64,000 nucleotides of DNA from Legionellales bacterium (GCA_026125385.1 JAHCLG010000007.1:1-64000), one strand, 5' to 3'. Counted from the stretch's first letter, positions 1-9,622 are shown. Numbers and translations: made by a program. Notes: generated by a model not told the origin, from the sequence alone.

Positions 1-120
1 AGGTCGGGGATTATAGCAATAATAACTTTGACTTGTAAAAGTTTTTTTGTGACATTTTAATCGATGAGTCTAAAAAATATTAAACAGCTAAACAATTCTA
101 CTCTGCTGGCTGCAGCTCGT

Positions 121-188
121 TGATTTTTTCTGTTCGGCTGCTCATTTGACTGCGTGTAACCTGCGCGCTAGTGCTCAAAAAGCAATGA
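121..188. repeat. Degenerate copy of the 141-bp inverted-repeat element
   Basis: This segment aligns with the middle of the complete element at 59696-59836. Shared blocks are GATTTTCTG-like, GCTCATTTACTG-like, CGTGTAA and GTGCTCAAAAA. It is clearly diverged and lacks recognisable terminal inverted repeats, so it is probably an old, decayed copy. Confidence 0.5.
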
Positions 189-355
189 TCTACGCTAAAC
201 TATAGTGAATTATGATGACGCCATAAGTCAGGAGTTCTTCAAAAAGGAATGTTTGGAAAAAATAAAAATTACAAAAAAATATTAAAGGAAGCCACAAGAA
301 AATATCTCGTTACTTATTTGCGAATCAGCGATGGGAAATGTTACCGTTCTCTGCG

Positions 356-377
356 TCCCGCGGGCTAAGCCGCGGGA
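356..377. repeat. GC-rich hairpin with CCGCGG stem
   Basis: TCCCGCGG (356-363) pairs with CCGCGGGA (370-377) around a six-base loop containing CTAAG. The loop and stem resemble the hairpin at 38075-38099. No T-run follows on either strand, so terminator activity is doubtful. It lies about 70 bp beyond the csrA stop codon. Confidence 0.5.
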
Positions 378-449
378 GGATTGGTTAGTCAGGACTGTTG
401 ATTGGACATGACAAAAAAGTTGGGCAAGCCATGTCAAATAAGTATCGTC

Positions 450-656
450 TTAACTATTTCCTGGATTATCACTTGTTTCGGCATTGTGTTCTTTTTCTTG
501 TTGGATGCGAAGATAAATCTCTTCGCGATGCACGGAAACTTCTTTGGGAGCATTGACACCAATACGAACTTGGTTTCCTTTTACCCCTAATACGGTCACT
601 GTGACATCGTCTCCAATAATGAGACTTTCACCAACACGCCTTGTCAAAATAAGCAT
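450..656 (-). CDS. csrA: Carbon storage regulator CsrA
   Basis: CsrA is a small homodimeric RNA-binding protein that binds GGA motifs in mRNA leaders and controls carbon metabolism, motility and, in Legionella and Coxiella relatives, life-cycle switching. The 68-residue product starts [10 protein letters not shown] and carries the conserved block [16 protein letters not shown] near residues 33-48, including the Arg44-region RNA contact. The C-terminal tail is short and polar, as usual. The ATG is preceded by a strong GAGGAGAG ribosome site. It lies downstream of alaS and lysC in the same orientation, an arrangement common in gammaproteobacteria, with a probable lysC terminator between. Confidence 0.97.
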   Translation of the reverse strand: MLILTRRVGESLIIGDDVTVTVLGVKGNQVRIGVNAPKEVSVHREEIYLRIQQEKEHNAETSDNPGNS

Positions 657-756
657 GACGCTCTCCTCTTTTCAATCCAGCTAACATCTTCCAAATTTCA
701 ATCAGCGATGCCTTGAAATCCGTTGAGTAGACCGGTTAACCAGCAAATACACTACC

Positions 757-785
757 AAAAAGATCCTATCTTTTCAGATAGATCC
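757..785 (-). terminator. Probable intrinsic terminator of lysC
   Basis: Read on the minus strand, GATCTATCT pairs across a GAAA loop with AGATAGGATC (one bulged G), followed directly by TTTTT. It sits about 60-85 bp beyond the lysC stop and separates it from csrA. Confidence 0.6.
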
Positions 786-843
786 GGATACCTACAGCGA
801 TCCTTACTACTAAGTATTAACTAAAACGAGCATTTGTCTAGAT

Positions 844-2103
844 TTAGTGCATATTTTTTTCTGGCCGAGGATCAAATTCCTCTTGAGCCGTTTTATCTAG
901 ATCAAAAGCAGCATGTAAAGCACGAACACCTAGCTCAATATATTTTTCATCGATTACAACAGAGATTTTAATTTCGCTTGTTGAAATCAGTTGCATATTG
1001 ATCCCTTCTTTACCTAAAGTTGAAAACATTTTACTGGCAATACCAGAATGGGAACGCATCCCCACACCAACTAAAGATAATTTGGCAATATGATTATCTC
1101 CCAGCACCACACGGGCTTTAAGATCCTCACATACGCCATTTAAAATTTCCAACGCTCGTTCATAATCATCGCGATGAACAGTAAACGTGAAATCGGTTGT
1201 CGCATCAGCGGCGATATTTTGAATAATCATATCAACTTCAATATTGGCCTCGCTGATTGGGCCTAAAATGCGATAAGCCACACCCGGTAAATCCGGTACG
1301 CCGCGGATGGTGATTTTAGCTTCACTACGATTAAAGGCAATACCCGAAACGATTGCATTTTCCATTTTTCCACCTTCTAGTGTGATTAATGTGCCTGGGC
1401 CAGGCTGAAATGTTGATAATACGCGTAATGGCACATTATACTTTCCCGCGAACTCGACCGACCGAATTTGTAAAACCTTTGCACCCAAACTTGCCATTTC
1501 TAACATTTCTTCAAAGGTGATTTGATCAAGACGTCGTGCCCTGGGTTCGACTCGCGGATCGGTGGTATAAACACCGTCGACATCGGTATAAATTTGGCAT
1601 TCATCGGCTTGAAGTGCTGCCGCTAAAGCAACAGCCGTGGTATCTGAACCGCCACGCCCTAACGTGGTGATATCACCTGCCTCACTGATCCCTTGAAAAC
1701 CGGCGACGACAGGGATAATACCCCTACGAACTTCTTCACGCAATTTATCACATTCGATTTTTTGAATACGCGCTTTTTTTAAGCGATCGTCGGTTTTAAT
1801 TCCGGCTTGCCAACCCGTGAATGAAACCGCAGGACAACCGCGTGTGCGCAACGCCATCGCTAATAAAGCAATAGAAATTTGTTCGCCACAGCTAACTAAC
1901 ATGGAATATTCACGCGGATCGGGAAATTCTTGCATTTGTTTGGCCATGTGAATGAGGCGATCGGTATCGCCGCCCATAGCAGAAACCACGACCACAATAT
2001 CGTGCCCTTCCCTGCGTGTCGCGACTATTTTATCGGCGACTTGTTGAATGCGGGGCAAGGTTTCGAGCGATGTCCCACCGAATTTTTGTATTAACAATGC
2101 CAT
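844..2103 (-). CDS. lysC: Aspartokinase
   Basis: Phosphorylates aspartate, the first step toward lysine/diaminopimelate, threonine and methionine. The 419-residue product has the kinase signature KFGGTS at residues 7-12 and the GRGGSDTTAVALAAAL substrate/nucleotide segment near 150-165. A C-terminal region from about residue 265 has the look of paired ACT regulatory domains (IAADATTDFTFTV, then LVGVGMRSHSGIA). Length matches the monofunctional aspartokinase family (about 400-420). It is not fused to homoserine dehydrogenase. It is the second gene of the alaS-lysC-csrA run, 136 bp downstream of alaS. ACT-domain aspartokinases are usually feedback-inhibited; which amino acid acts here cannot be read from sequence. 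Confidence 0.95.
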   Translation of the reverse strand: MALLIQKFGGTSLETLPRIQQVADKIVATRREGHDIVVVVSAMGGDTDRLIHMAKQMQEFPDPREYSMLVSCGEQISIALLAMALRTRGCPAVSFTGWQAGIKTDDRLKKARIQKIECDKLREEVRRGIIPVVAGFQGISEAGDITTLGRGGSDTTAVALAAALQADECQIYTDVDGVYTTDPRVEPRARRLDQITFEEMLEMASLGAKVLQIRSVEFAGKYNVPLRVLSTFQPGPGTLITLEGGKMENAIVSGIAFNRSEAKITIRGVPDLPGVAYRILGPISEANIEVDMIIQNIAADATTDFTFTVHRDDYERALEILNGVCEDLKARVVLGDNHIAKLSLVGVGMRSHSGIASKMFSTLGKEGINMQLISTSEIKISVVIDEKYIELGVRALHAAFDLDKTAQEEFDPRPEKNMH

Positions 2104-2239
2104 GTTATTTTATTTTTCCCCCGTCCTGAAGTCGGCATTGGCCACTCTATTATTATTAGACTTACTGATCGTTAGTATAACAAAGCAAGTCCAATAAAAA
2201 AATTACTTTAGCTACCCGTTAACAATATCTCACAGGAGA

Positions 2240-4846
2240 TTAAGAGTGAGCCTGTAATTTTTGTTCAATCCAAGGCGCCACAGAATTTAGCGCTTGTGTT
2301 AAATGTTCGACTTGACTTCCACCGGCTTGCGCCATTTCAGCACGCCCGCCCCCTTTACCGCCCACCTGTTTGGCAACGTAATTTACCACATCGTGAGCAG
2401 AAATGCGCGCAGAAGTTGCAGAGGTGATACCCGCAATCAAGGAAATTTTTTCATCGATAACACTGGCTAATACAATGACAGACTCGCCTAATTTATTTTT
2501 TAAGTGATCCAACGTATCGCGTAAGGTTTTATTATCCGCCCCCACCAACTCTATCGCCAGCACACGAATACCAGCGATTTCTTGCGCTTGCTCGGTCAGC
2601 TCATCGCCTTTGGCACTGGCTAATTTGGCATTTAAGCGCGTAATTTCTTTTTCGTGTTGGCGTAATAACAATTGTTGCTGGGTAATTTTCGCGGGCACAT
2701 CCTCTACAGAACTTTTTAATAACCGACTGGCTTCACGCAAAATTTGCTGTTGCTGAGTTATCCACTCTAAGGCAAATTGCCCTGTTACTGCCTCAATGCG
2801 TCGAACACCGGCGGCAATGCCACTTTCAGAAATAATTTTAAACACGCCAATATCGCCCGTGCGATCGACATGTGTGCCACCGCATAATTCTTTAGAAAAA
2901 TCTCCCATGCTCAGCACCCGCACGTGTTCACCGTATTTTTCACCAAATAATGCCATTGCCCCTGCTTTCATCGCCGCATCGGCCGACATGACATCCGTAA
3001 CCACAGCATGATTAGCGCGAATTTCTTGATTAACGATCTGCTCTATAGTGTGTAGGGTACTTTCATTCACCGCTTCAAAATGAGAAAAGTCAAACCGTAA
3101 ATATTCCGCAGCAACGAGTGATCCTTTTTGTTGAACATGCGTGCCTAACGTTGCGCGTAAGGCGGCGTGCAATAAATGCGTCGCTGAGTGATTTAAGCGC
3201 ACGGCTTGCCGATGAGTTAAATTAATTTCAGCCAGCAAACGATCACCAACGTTAATCGTACCCTGAAGTAATTTTCCATGATGCAAATGCGCGTGTTGAT
3301 TTTTAGTGGTATCGATGACTTCGAATAATTGCGTCGCAGAAGTTAATTTTCCGATATCCCCTACTTGGCCACCGCTTTCGGCATAAAAAGGCGAATGATC
3401 TAAAATAATAATTCCTTGCTCTCCAGCGTTTAACGTAGTTCTTTCTTGCTGATCCGCAATAATCGCTAACACAGTTGCCGATTCTTTTGCGACTTCATAG
3501 CCATGAAATTCAGTGATTAAATCCAGTTGCAAATTATTTTTTACATTGAGATGAAAGCGACTGGCTTCTTTTGATCCTGCCCGCTGCTTGGCCATGGCGC
3601 GATCAAACCCTTCTAGATCTAAAGTGAGTTGACGTTCGCGAGCAATATCGGCGGTTAAATCCACCGGAAACCCATAGGTATCGTATAATTTAAAAACAAT
3701 ATCTCCTGGAATAATCGTATTATTTAATTGCGCGATGGTCTCTTCTAAAATTTTTAAACCTTGATCGAGGGTTTTAGCAAATTGCAATTCTTCGTTATAT
3801 AAAATTTTTTCAATATGCGGTTTCGCGCTGATTAATTCGGGATACGCATCGCCCATGACATCGCCGAGCGGTTTGACGATCTGATGAAAAAATGGTTCTT
3901 GCATTCCTAGTTTATGACCATGCCGAATCGCGCGGCGAATAATGCGCCGTAACACATAGCCGCGTCCTTCGTTGCTCGGCATCACGCCATCGCAAATTAA
4001 AAAGCTGCAAGCGCGGATGTGATCGGCAATCACCCGTAAGGAATTATTATGATAATCGTTACATTGCAAAATAGTGGCAATTGCTTGGATTAAATCAACA
4101 AATAAATCGATATCGTAGTTGTTATGAACTCCCTGCATCACTGCTGCGATGCGTTCAAGCCCCATGCCTGTATCCACCGACGGTTTAGGCAGTGGCGTTA
4201 ACTTCCCTGCTTCATCGCGATTAAATTGCATGAAAACTAAATTCCAAATTTCAATATAACGATCGCCATCGGCATCGGCACTTCCGGGTGGACCACCGGC
4301 AATGGTTTCGCCATGATCGTAAAAAATTTCAGAACACGGACCGCACGGGCCGGTATCGCCCATCGCCCAAAAATTATCTTTTTCGCCACAACGAGAAAAG
4401 CGTTTAGGATCTATCCCAATATCGTTTAACCAAATTGCCGCTGCTTCATCATCGTCTTTAAATACGGTGATCCACAGTTTTTCGGGAGGCAGTTTTAAAA
4501 CTTGGGTTAAAAAATTCCAAGCAAACTGAATAGCATCCTGTTTAAAATAATCGCCAAAACTAAAATTTCCAAGCATTTCAAAAAAAGTATGATGGCGCGC
4601 AGTGTAACCGACATTTTCGAGATCGTTATGTTTGCCGCCAGCGCGCACGCAACGTTGGCTGGTGGTGGCGCGCGTATAGGCACGTTTATCTAAGCCTAGA
4701 AATACATCTTTGAATTGCACCATGCCCGCATTGGTGAACAATAAGGTGGGATCGTTGCCTGGCACCAACGGGCTTGATGCCACTTCAGTGTGACCGTGTT
4801 GCACAAAAAAATTTAAAAATTGTCGGCGAATATCACTCGTTTTCAT
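2240..4846 (-). CDS. alaS: Alanyl-tRNA synthetase
   Basis: Charges tRNA-Ala. The 868-residue length is close to the E. coli enzyme. The N-terminal class II catalytic core begins [14 protein letters not shown]. The editing domain has the zinc motif H553-x3-H557 and the later C655-GGTH motif. A C-terminal alanine-rich, glycine-rich tail ([15 protein letters not shown]) matches the C-Ala domain. The ATG is supported by GGAGGAAA a few bases upstream and by a good promoter at 4868-4896. In Legionella recX usually lies between recA and alaS; here an unrelated large gene occupies that interval. Confidence 0.98.
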   Translation of the reverse strand: MKTSDIRRQFLNFFVQHGHTEVASSPLVPGNDPTLLFTNAGMVQFKDVFLGLDKRAYTRATTSQRCVRAGGKHNDLENVGYTARHHTFFEMLGNFSFGDYFKQDAIQFAWNFLTQVLKLPPEKLWITVFKDDDEAAAIWLNDIGIDPKRFSRCGEKDNFWAMGDTGPCGPCSEIFYDHGETIAGGPPGSADADGDRYIEIWNLVFMQFNRDEAGKLTPLPKPSVDTGMGLERIAAVMQGVHNNYDIDLFVDLIQAIATILQCNDYHNNSLRVIADHIRACSFLICDGVMPSNEGRGYVLRRIIRRAIRHGHKLGMQEPFFHQIVKPLGDVMGDAYPELISAKPHIEKILYNEELQFAKTLDQGLKILEETIAQLNNTIIPGDIVFKLYDTYGFPVDLTADIARERQLTLDLEGFDRAMAKQRAGSKEASRFHLNVKNNLQLDLITEFHGYEVAKESATVLAIIADQQERTTLNAGEQGIIILDHSPFYAESGGQVGDIGKLTSATQLFEVIDTTKNQHAHLHHGKLLQGTINVGDRLLAEINLTHRQAVRLNHSATHLLHAALRATLGTHVQQKGSLVAAEYLRFDFSHFEAVNESTLHTIEQIVNQEIRANHAVVTDVMSADAAMKAGAMALFGEKYGEHVRVLSMGDFSKELCGGTHVDRTGDIGVFKIISESGIAAGVRRIEAVTGQFALEWITQQQQILREASRLLKSSVEDVPAKITQQQLLLRQHEKEITRLNAKLASAKGDELTEQAQEIAGIRVLAIELVGADNKTLRDTLDHLKNKLGESVIVLASVIDEKISLIAGITSATSARISAHDVVNYVAKQVGGKGGGRAEMAQAGGSQVEHLTQALNSVAPWIEQKLQAHS

Positions 4847-4867
4847 ATCTTTTCCTCCAGCGGCGCC

Positions 4868-4896
4868 ATTATCCTTACATTTGGGAAAAGTCGCAA
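4868..4896 (-). promoter_or_regulatory. Sigma-70-type promoter of alaS
   Basis: On the minus strand TTGCGA (4896-4891) and GATAAT (4873-4868) are separated by exactly 17 bp, about 20 bp upstream of the alaS start. This would give a short leader containing the GGAGG ribosome site. Confidence 0.65.
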
Positions 4897-5000
4897 GGGG
4901 TGGAGATTGGAAATGGGGTGAAAAATAAGGGTTGGTGGTTGTTATGTAAAACAGAGATTATAGAGATTTATGTCTTCAATATATTTTAAGTTAATAAAGT

Positions 5001-7244
5001 TTACTTATTCATACAGTAACTACCCGACTTTGAATTAGAATTTTTGATTTGTTGATTAAACTGTTTTATTAACCCTGTTATTATCTGCAATGCGCGACCA
5101 TCAAATCCACGGGTTAATTTTGTATCCTTCAGAAATTTGCTAATGATTTCCTTTATGTGAAAAATCTCATCCGTATTTAATAGTTCAACTTTTAAATTTA
5201 TGAGCTGTTGTTTCTTGTATTCTTTTAAATCTTTGTTATAAAAAAAAGAAAAAAACCTGGAGGATTCTAAAGATTGTATTTCCTCTTGATAATCAGTGAC
5301 TCTTTTTTCTAATGCCTCAAAGTTAAAAGATAAAGTATTTTGTTTTGATTCCTTTTCCTTAACATCTTTAGTATTACGATCAGGAATGACAGCACTTCCA
5401 CCTGAAGGTAAGATTGAAAGAGGCTGAATAGTTTCATTGCTAGATTGTGTATTGTTATTAAAAGTCGGGGGAGTCTGTTCACTCTGCACTGGGCTTATGC
5501 TTGATTCACTTACTAGTTGGAGATAAGATTTATAAACATTTAATAGCTGTTGAATAACTTGCTGCTTTTTTTTCATACGAGTTATTTTTTGATCAAAGCA
5601 ATAAATATCTCTAGTATCGGGAGATAATATACTTTTAATACAATGCTCAATCCGTTTCGCATAACTTGTTAGCTTATTTTTCAATAGAGTGCAACATTGT
5701 TCAACAGTACACTTACGCAAAACCTCTGCATATCTCTGTAGTATTGCCTCACGTTCTTCAGGATTAACAACAGGCTGCATATTCAATAATTTTTTAGCAT
5801 GTTGGTAACATTTAAGCATTTCCGCAATAACCTGCTGATTTTTTTTCATGCGAGTTATTTCTTCATCAAAACAATAAATATCTCTAATATTGGAGTGTAA
5901 TATTTCATTAATAAAATTATTAATCCGTTCAGTATAGTTTGCTAGCTTATCTTTCAATACAGTGCAACATTCTTTAATAGTACGAACACCCAAAAATTTT
6001 ACATAACTCTGTAGTATTGCCTCACGTTCTTCACGATTAATAACAGGCTGCATACCCAATAATTTTTTAGCATGTTGGCAACATTTAACCTTTTCTGCAA
6101 TAACCTGCTGATTTTTTTTCATGCGAGTTATTTCTTTATCAAAATAATGAATATTTCTAATATTGGATTGTGATATTTCATGAATAAAATTATTAATCCG
6201 TTCCGCATATCTTGCTAGCTTATTTTTCAACACAATGCAACATTGCTCAATAGTAAGATTACCAAAATTCTTTGCATACCTGTTTAGTTTTTCTTCACGG
6301 TCAGTAGACCTAACATCTGGACGAATATTCAATAATTCTTTAACATATTCGTATTCATAATGAGTTGCCGCCAATAAAAGTAATTCGTCAACAAATATAT
6401 CTTTAGGTAAATCTTTAAACTCAAGAATTAGACTATCTAGAAGCTCATGTTGATTATTTAATTTTTGTTTTACTAATGCTATTTGAATAAGCTGTTTTTT
6501 TTGCTTTAAATCTTTTATATCCTGATCAAAACAATTAATATCATGAATCTCAGAAGATAAGATACTATCAATATAAAAATCTATAGTCTCGTCGCAATAG
6601 TTTAATTCATGCTGTAGCTGTTCAAAGCTACAGTTATTATAATATTCGAAAATTATCTTTAAGTCAGTTTCAGATATTTTCGGTTTATATACTAATAAAT
6701 CCCTGACGTGCTGATATATTTTAATATCACTTGAAAAAATCATTAAATATTCATCAGAAATTTCATTATTTTCAAATTTTAATAGCTTGGCTTTTAAATC
6801 AAGATTGCGTGTTAGATGACAGCTTCCCGTACTAAATAAATCATAGAGCTCTCCATCAATTACATCATCATCAGAAATATTTTCGCTAATATTCCCATTC
6901 TGATCACATTTGATTCCAAAAATAGTCAGTTTATAGTTAACGCAAAATTGTAATTTATGTTTAATTATTTTAACATGTTTAGAATTAATATTATCGTTAG
7001 AAGGATCTTGAAAATTCCATTGACATAACTTTTGGTAAAAAAGAGCTAGGTTAGCATAGGTTAAATAACGAGATTGAAATAGCTTAAAAATGTAGAACTC
7101 AATAAAGTCACTAAAGGGAATATCACCATCATCATATTCACTATGGAGCTTTGAAATTTCATTAAAAAAAGTAAGCGCATATTCTGTTGCATCTGCGTAA
7201 TTTTCGGAATCAATCGCATCAAATATATCGGAGACTGATAGCAT
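5001..7244 (-). CDS. Orphan 747-residue protein with 91-residue internal repeats
   Basis: I do not recognise a known family. The product has no signal peptide or clear membrane segment. Three tandem units of 91 residues begin at about residues 331, 422 and 513. Each has a TxxxCCxxLKxKL opening, an ExINNFI-like segment, a central RDIYCFDxxITRMKKxQQVI block and, in the first two, a KLLxMQPVxNxEEREAIL ending. A diverged fourth unit precedes them (about 206-255). Residues 580-645 are polar and low in structure. The C-terminal 100 residues hold a charged helical segment with SRFFSFFYNKDLKEYKK. The ATG has AAGGTGAG upstream. Base composition is more AT-rich than alaS or recA. Position between recA and alaS, and repeat structure, suggest an acquired or fast-evolving gene; an effector-like role is only a guess. 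Confidence 0.85.
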   Translation of the reverse strand: MLSVSDIFDAIDSENYADATEYALTFFNEISKLHSEYDDGDIPFSDFIEFYIFKLFQSRYLTYANLALFYQKLCQWNFQDPSNDNINSKHVKIIKHKLQFCVNYKLTIFGIKCDQNGNISENISDDDVIDGELYDLFSTGSCHLTRNLDLKAKLLKFENNEISDEYLMIFSSDIKIYQHVRDLLVYKPKISETDLKIIFEYYNNCSFEQLQHELNYCDETIDFYIDSILSSEIHDINCFDQDIKDLKQKKQLIQIALVKQKLNNQHELLDSLILEFKDLPKDIFVDELLLLAATHYEYEYVKELLNIRPDVRSTDREEKLNRYAKNFGNLTIEQCCIVLKNKLARYAERINNFIHEISQSNIRNIHYFDKEITRMKKNQQVIAEKVKCCQHAKKLLGMQPVINREEREAILQSYVKFLGVRTIKECCTVLKDKLANYTERINNFINEILHSNIRDIYCFDEEITRMKKNQQVIAEMLKCYQHAKKLLNMQPVVNPEEREAILQRYAEVLRKCTVEQCCTLLKNKLTSYAKRIEHCIKSILSPDTRDIYCFDQKITRMKKKQQVIQQLLNVYKSYLQLVSESSISPVQSEQTPPTFNNNTQSSNETIQPLSILPSGGSAVIPDRNTKDVKEKESKQNTLSFNFEALEKRVTDYQEEIQSLESSRFFSFFYNKDLKEYKKQQLINLKVELLNTDEIFHIKEIISKFLKDTKLTRGFDGRALQIITGLIKQFNQQIKNSNSKSGSYCMNK
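5511..6254 (-). repeat. Three in-frame tandem repeats of 273 bp
   Basis: The coding sequence for residues 331-578 of the orphan protein repeats with a 273-bp (91-codon) period. Units start near 6254, 5981 and 5708; the last lacks its final third. The two complete units are very similar at DNA level, for example in the stretch encoding ITRMKKNQQVIAE, which implies recent duplication or conversion. Confidence 0.8.
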
Positions 7245-7420
7245 TTATGGCTCACCTTTAAGTTAGTTTAGATCGTCACCCTAAAACTTAATATTGTCAC
7301 GATACTTAAATTATCACCTAAATGTCACAGAAAATGATTTCATTGTGCCTGATTTTTTTAAGATGAGCAAACTTTTTCGCATTATTTTTTATTCCCCTAA
7401 AAACACTTCCGCTATAAATA

Positions 7421-7467
7421 AAAAAAACACGGCATCTCGCGATTAAAAACGAAATACCGTGTTTTTT
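7421..7467. terminator. Bidirectional intrinsic terminator after recA
   Basis: A long A-rich stem AAAAACACGGCATCTCG pairs with CGAAATACCGTGTTTTT around a loop of about nine bases, with only G-U mismatches. T-runs occur on either strand, 50-100 bp past the recA stop. It would stop recA transcription before the orphan gene. Confidence 0.8.
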
Positions 7468-7518
7468 AATAGCACTTATCACTCCACGAAGTAATAAGCA
7501 TTTGCTAGTAGCGTGTAC

Positions 7519-8559
7519 TTATTCCGCAGTTACTGCTTCCTGTTCAGAAGTATTTTTCGCAGAATTACGTTTTGGTAACAGTTGTGTGCGAATTTGCGCA
7601 TCAATTTCTTTGGCCATTTCAGGATGCTCTTGGAAATATTGACGAACATTATCTTTGCCTTGACCAATTCGTTCGTTGTTATAACTGTACCAAGCACCGG
7701 CTTTATTCACGATACCTAATTGCACGCCAAGTTCTAGCACTTCGCCTTCCCATGAAATGCCTTCGTTATATAAAATATCGAATTCGGCTTGTTTAAAAGG
7801 TGGCGCCACTTTATTTTTCACCACTTTCACGCGTGTTTCACTACCCACAACTTCTTCGCCTTTTTTCACTGCACCAATACGACGAATATCTAAACGCACT
7901 GAAGCATAGAATTTAAGGGCATTTCCACCGGTCGTGGTTTCGGGACTACCAAACATCACGCCAATTTTCATGCGAATTTGGTTAATGAAAATCACCAAAG
8001 TATTCGAACGTTTGATGTTTGCAGTTAGTTTACGCAACGCTTGCGACATTAAACGCGCTTGCAATCCCATATGCGAATCGCCCATGTCGCCTTCAATTTC
8101 GGCTTTCGGGGTTAAGGCCGCCACCGAGTCGACAATCACTACATCCACAGCACCGGAGCGCACCAACATATCGGTGATCTCGAGCGCTTGTTCACCAGTG
8201 TCCGGTTGGGAAACCAGTAAATCATCCACATTCACCCCAAGTTTAGCGGCATAGCTCGGATCGAGTGCGTGCTCAGCATCCACAAAAGCAGCAGTGCCAC
8301 CGAGTTTTTGACATTGGGCAATCACTTGCAAGGTTAACGTGGTTTTACCTGACGATTCTGGGCCATAAATTTCAATGATCCGCCCCCGTGGTAATCCGCC
8401 AATACCTAACGCGATATCCAATCCTAATGATCCGGTGGAAATGGCTTCGATATCGCGCACCGCAGTATCATCGCCTAAACGCATCACCGAACCTTTACCA
8501 AATTGACGTTCAATTTGACTTAACGCTGCATCGAGCGCTTTACGCTTATTATCTTCCAT
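7519..8559 (-). CDS. recA: Recombinase RecA
   Basis: DNA-dependent ATPase for homologous recombination and SOS induction. The product is 346 residues, starting [13 protein letters not shown]. Walker A is GPESSGKTT at residues 66-74, with the conserved VDSVAALTP and [10 protein letters not shown] segments and the L2 loop region [20 protein letters not shown]. The ATG at 8559 is chosen over an in-frame TTG three bases upstream because AGGAGGT sits at ideal distance. The C-terminus ends in a short acidic tail, as in other RecA proteins. No CTGT-N8-ACAG LexA box is visible upstream, so SOS control of this copy is not supported by sequence. recX does not follow. Confidence 0.98.
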   Translation of the reverse strand: MEDNKRKALDAALSQIERQFGKGSVMRLGDDTAVRDIEAISTGSLGLDIALGIGGLPRGRIIEIYGPESSGKTTLTLQVIAQCQKLGGTAAFVDAEHALDPSYAAKLGVNVDDLLVSQPDTGEQALEITDMLVRSGAVDVVIVDSVAALTPKAEIEGDMGDSHMGLQARLMSQALRKLTANIKRSNTLVIFINQIRMKIGVMFGSPETTTGGNALKFYASVRLDIRRIGAVKKGEEVVGSETRVKVVKNKVAPPFKQAEFDILYNEGISWEGEVLELGVQLGIVNKAGAWYSYNNERIGQGKDNVRQYFQEHPEMAKEIDAQIRTQLLPKRNSAKNTSEQEAVTAE

Positions 8560-8575
8560 CAAAGAAACCTCCGCA

Positions 8576-8604
8576 TAAAAATTTCCGCCCAGAAATAGGC
8601 GGAA
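8576..8604 (-). terminator. Hairpin with T-run in the recA leader
   Basis: On the minus strand TTCCGCC (8604-8598) pairs with GGCGGAA (8589-8583) across eight bases and is followed by ATTTTTATG. It lies just upstream of the recA ribosome site. It may terminate transcripts from the HTH gene, or act as an attenuator in the recA leader. Confidence 0.55.
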
Positions 8605-8667
8605 GTGGATTTAAATTATCGCGTCGTAATCGTGTGTTGCGATTATCACATAAACTTACCGAGAATC

Positions 8668-8940
8668 CTATTCTAAGTTTAAGGATAATTTAACGTCAGC
8701 GGCTTGCGCGATACGGGCTAATAAATACAACGATGGCAGCCTAGCATCGGTACCGCTTTCTAAGCGTGCTATCACCGGTTGCGAAGTCCCCGCGCGTTTG
8801 GCAAGTTCCATTTGTGTTAACTCCGAACGATGACGCAAATGCTGGATCATCGACGCGATAGCATTCACTAATTCTTGTTTATTTAAATCTTCTGATAAGC
8901 GCAGGCCTTGGCAAATATCGGGTAAGATAATACTTAACAT
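8668..8940 (-). CDS. XRE-family helix-turn-helix regulator (HigA/antitoxin-like)
   Basis: A 90-residue DNA-binding protein. The HTH occupies about residues 36-72, with ELTQMELAKRAGTSQPVIARLESG, the classic XRE/HigA pattern, and ends ARIAQAADVKLSLNLE. The ATG at 8940 has GAGGAG nine bases upstream, so the longer TTG start is rejected. Such proteins are usually antitoxins paired with a HigB/RelE-type toxin. No toxin ORF lies on either side: recA is downstream and cinA upstream. It is therefore an orphan antitoxin or stand-alone regulator. It is separated from recA by a terminator-like hairpin. Confidence 0.85.
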   Translation of the reverse strand: MLSIILPDICQGLRLSEDLNKQELVNAIASMIQHLRHRSELTQMELAKRAGTSQPVIARLESGTDARLPSLYLLARIAQAADVKLSLNLE

Positions 8941-9030
8941 CGTCAATTTCTCCTCTATAGCGTTGACGCAAGGAGTATAAAATGACGATGATTGTTTTTA
9001 TAACCGTTACGTTTTGTCAGTGATTTTCTA

Positions 9031-9085
9031 GGTGCTCAAAAATCGACACTTTCTGACTCAAGCTTGGAGACTTTGAACAGGCTCT
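9031..9085. repeat. Partial copy of the 141-bp inverted-repeat element
   Basis: This 55-bp segment matches 59782-59836 with one mismatch and keeps that element's right terminus (GACTTTGAACAGGCTCT). It overlaps the 3' end of cinA, so the last codons and stop of that gene are written in repeat sequence. Just outside it a GATTTTCT block also recurs in the full element, suggesting an internally deleted copy. Confidence 0.8.
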
Positions 9086-9567
9086 AACACTATTAATTGT
9101 TTGAGCGAGTATAATGTTGCCTGCGCGCGAATAGCTCTGCGATCACCTGAAAAATATTGGCATTCGCTGAAAAGCGTAGTTGGCGTTTTCCAAGCAAACC
9201 AGACTAAACCCACGGGTTTTTCAGGACTTCCACCGGTGGGACCGGCAATACCACTGGTGGCTATCGCAATTTCTGCATCACTGTTATCAATTGCACCTTC
9301 GGCCATTGCTCTCACCACTTCTTGGCTTACCGCACCGAATTGATCCAATAACGGCATGGCCACATTGAGCATTTGCACTTTTGAACTGTTAGAATACGTC
9401 ACAAATCCCCGATCAAACCACGCTGAACTGCCAGGAATGGCCGTAATCGCTTCGGCAATCCAGCCGCCGGTACACGATTCGGCAGTAGCCAATACGCTAT
9501 TGCGTTTACTTAACCAAGTTCCCACGGCTTGCGCAGCTTGTATTATTTCATCTTGCAAATTTTTCAT
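9058..9567 (-). CDS. pncC: CinA C-terminal-type nicotinamide-nucleotide amidase
   Basis: Deamidates nicotinamide mononucleotide to nicotinate mononucleotide in the pyridine nucleotide cycle, according to the characterised PncC/CinA family. The 169-residue product is the stand-alone amidase domain, with [14 protein letters not shown] (about 29-42), the SGIAGPTGG loop (about 105-113) and [10 protein letters not shown]. It lacks the N-terminal MoCF-like domain of full CinA. The final residues EPVQSLQA plus the stop lie in a dispersed repeat, so the native C-terminus was probably replaced. Its location between recA and mutS is the usual one in gammaproteobacteria. It faces away from mutS with only 55 bp between. 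Confidence 0.92.
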   Translation of the reverse strand: MKNLQDEIIQAAQAVGTWLSKRNSVLATAESCTGGWIAEAITAIPGSSAWFDRGFVTYSNSSKVQMLNVAMPLLDQFGAVSQEVVRAMAEGAIDNSDAEIAIATSGIAGPTGGSPEKPVGLVWFAWKTPTTLFSECQYFSGDRRAIRAQATLYSLKQLIVLEPVQSLQA

Positions 9568-9622
9568 GATATTTCTCCAAGGGTCTTGTCATTGTGGATG
9601 GGCTACCGCTAAACTGCGCGAC

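Larger units (their letters stand above)
1..449. other. Intergenic stretch downstream of csrA
   Basis: No convincing gene is seen in this stretch. It holds a degenerate copy of a dispersed repeat (121-188), a fragment at about 190-212 resembling the reverse complement of another repeat (40751-40798), and a GC-rich hairpin at 356-377. An AUG-started 62-codon frame on the plus strand (402-590) runs antisense to csrA and is judged a shadow. Confidence 0.6.

Noticed and set aside
402-590. 62-codon plus-strand frame over csrA
   Set aside because: Antisense to csrA, lacking a ribosome site or family features.
7245-7340. Three spaced GTGAC repeats upstream of the 747-residue orphan, possible activator sites
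   Set aside because: Spacing is irregular and does not match a regulator consensus I can name; probably AT-rich background.
9356-9622. N-terminal extension of mutS by 89 codons
   Set aside because: The extension is antisense to cinA and not MutS-like; ATG 9623 gives the family length.
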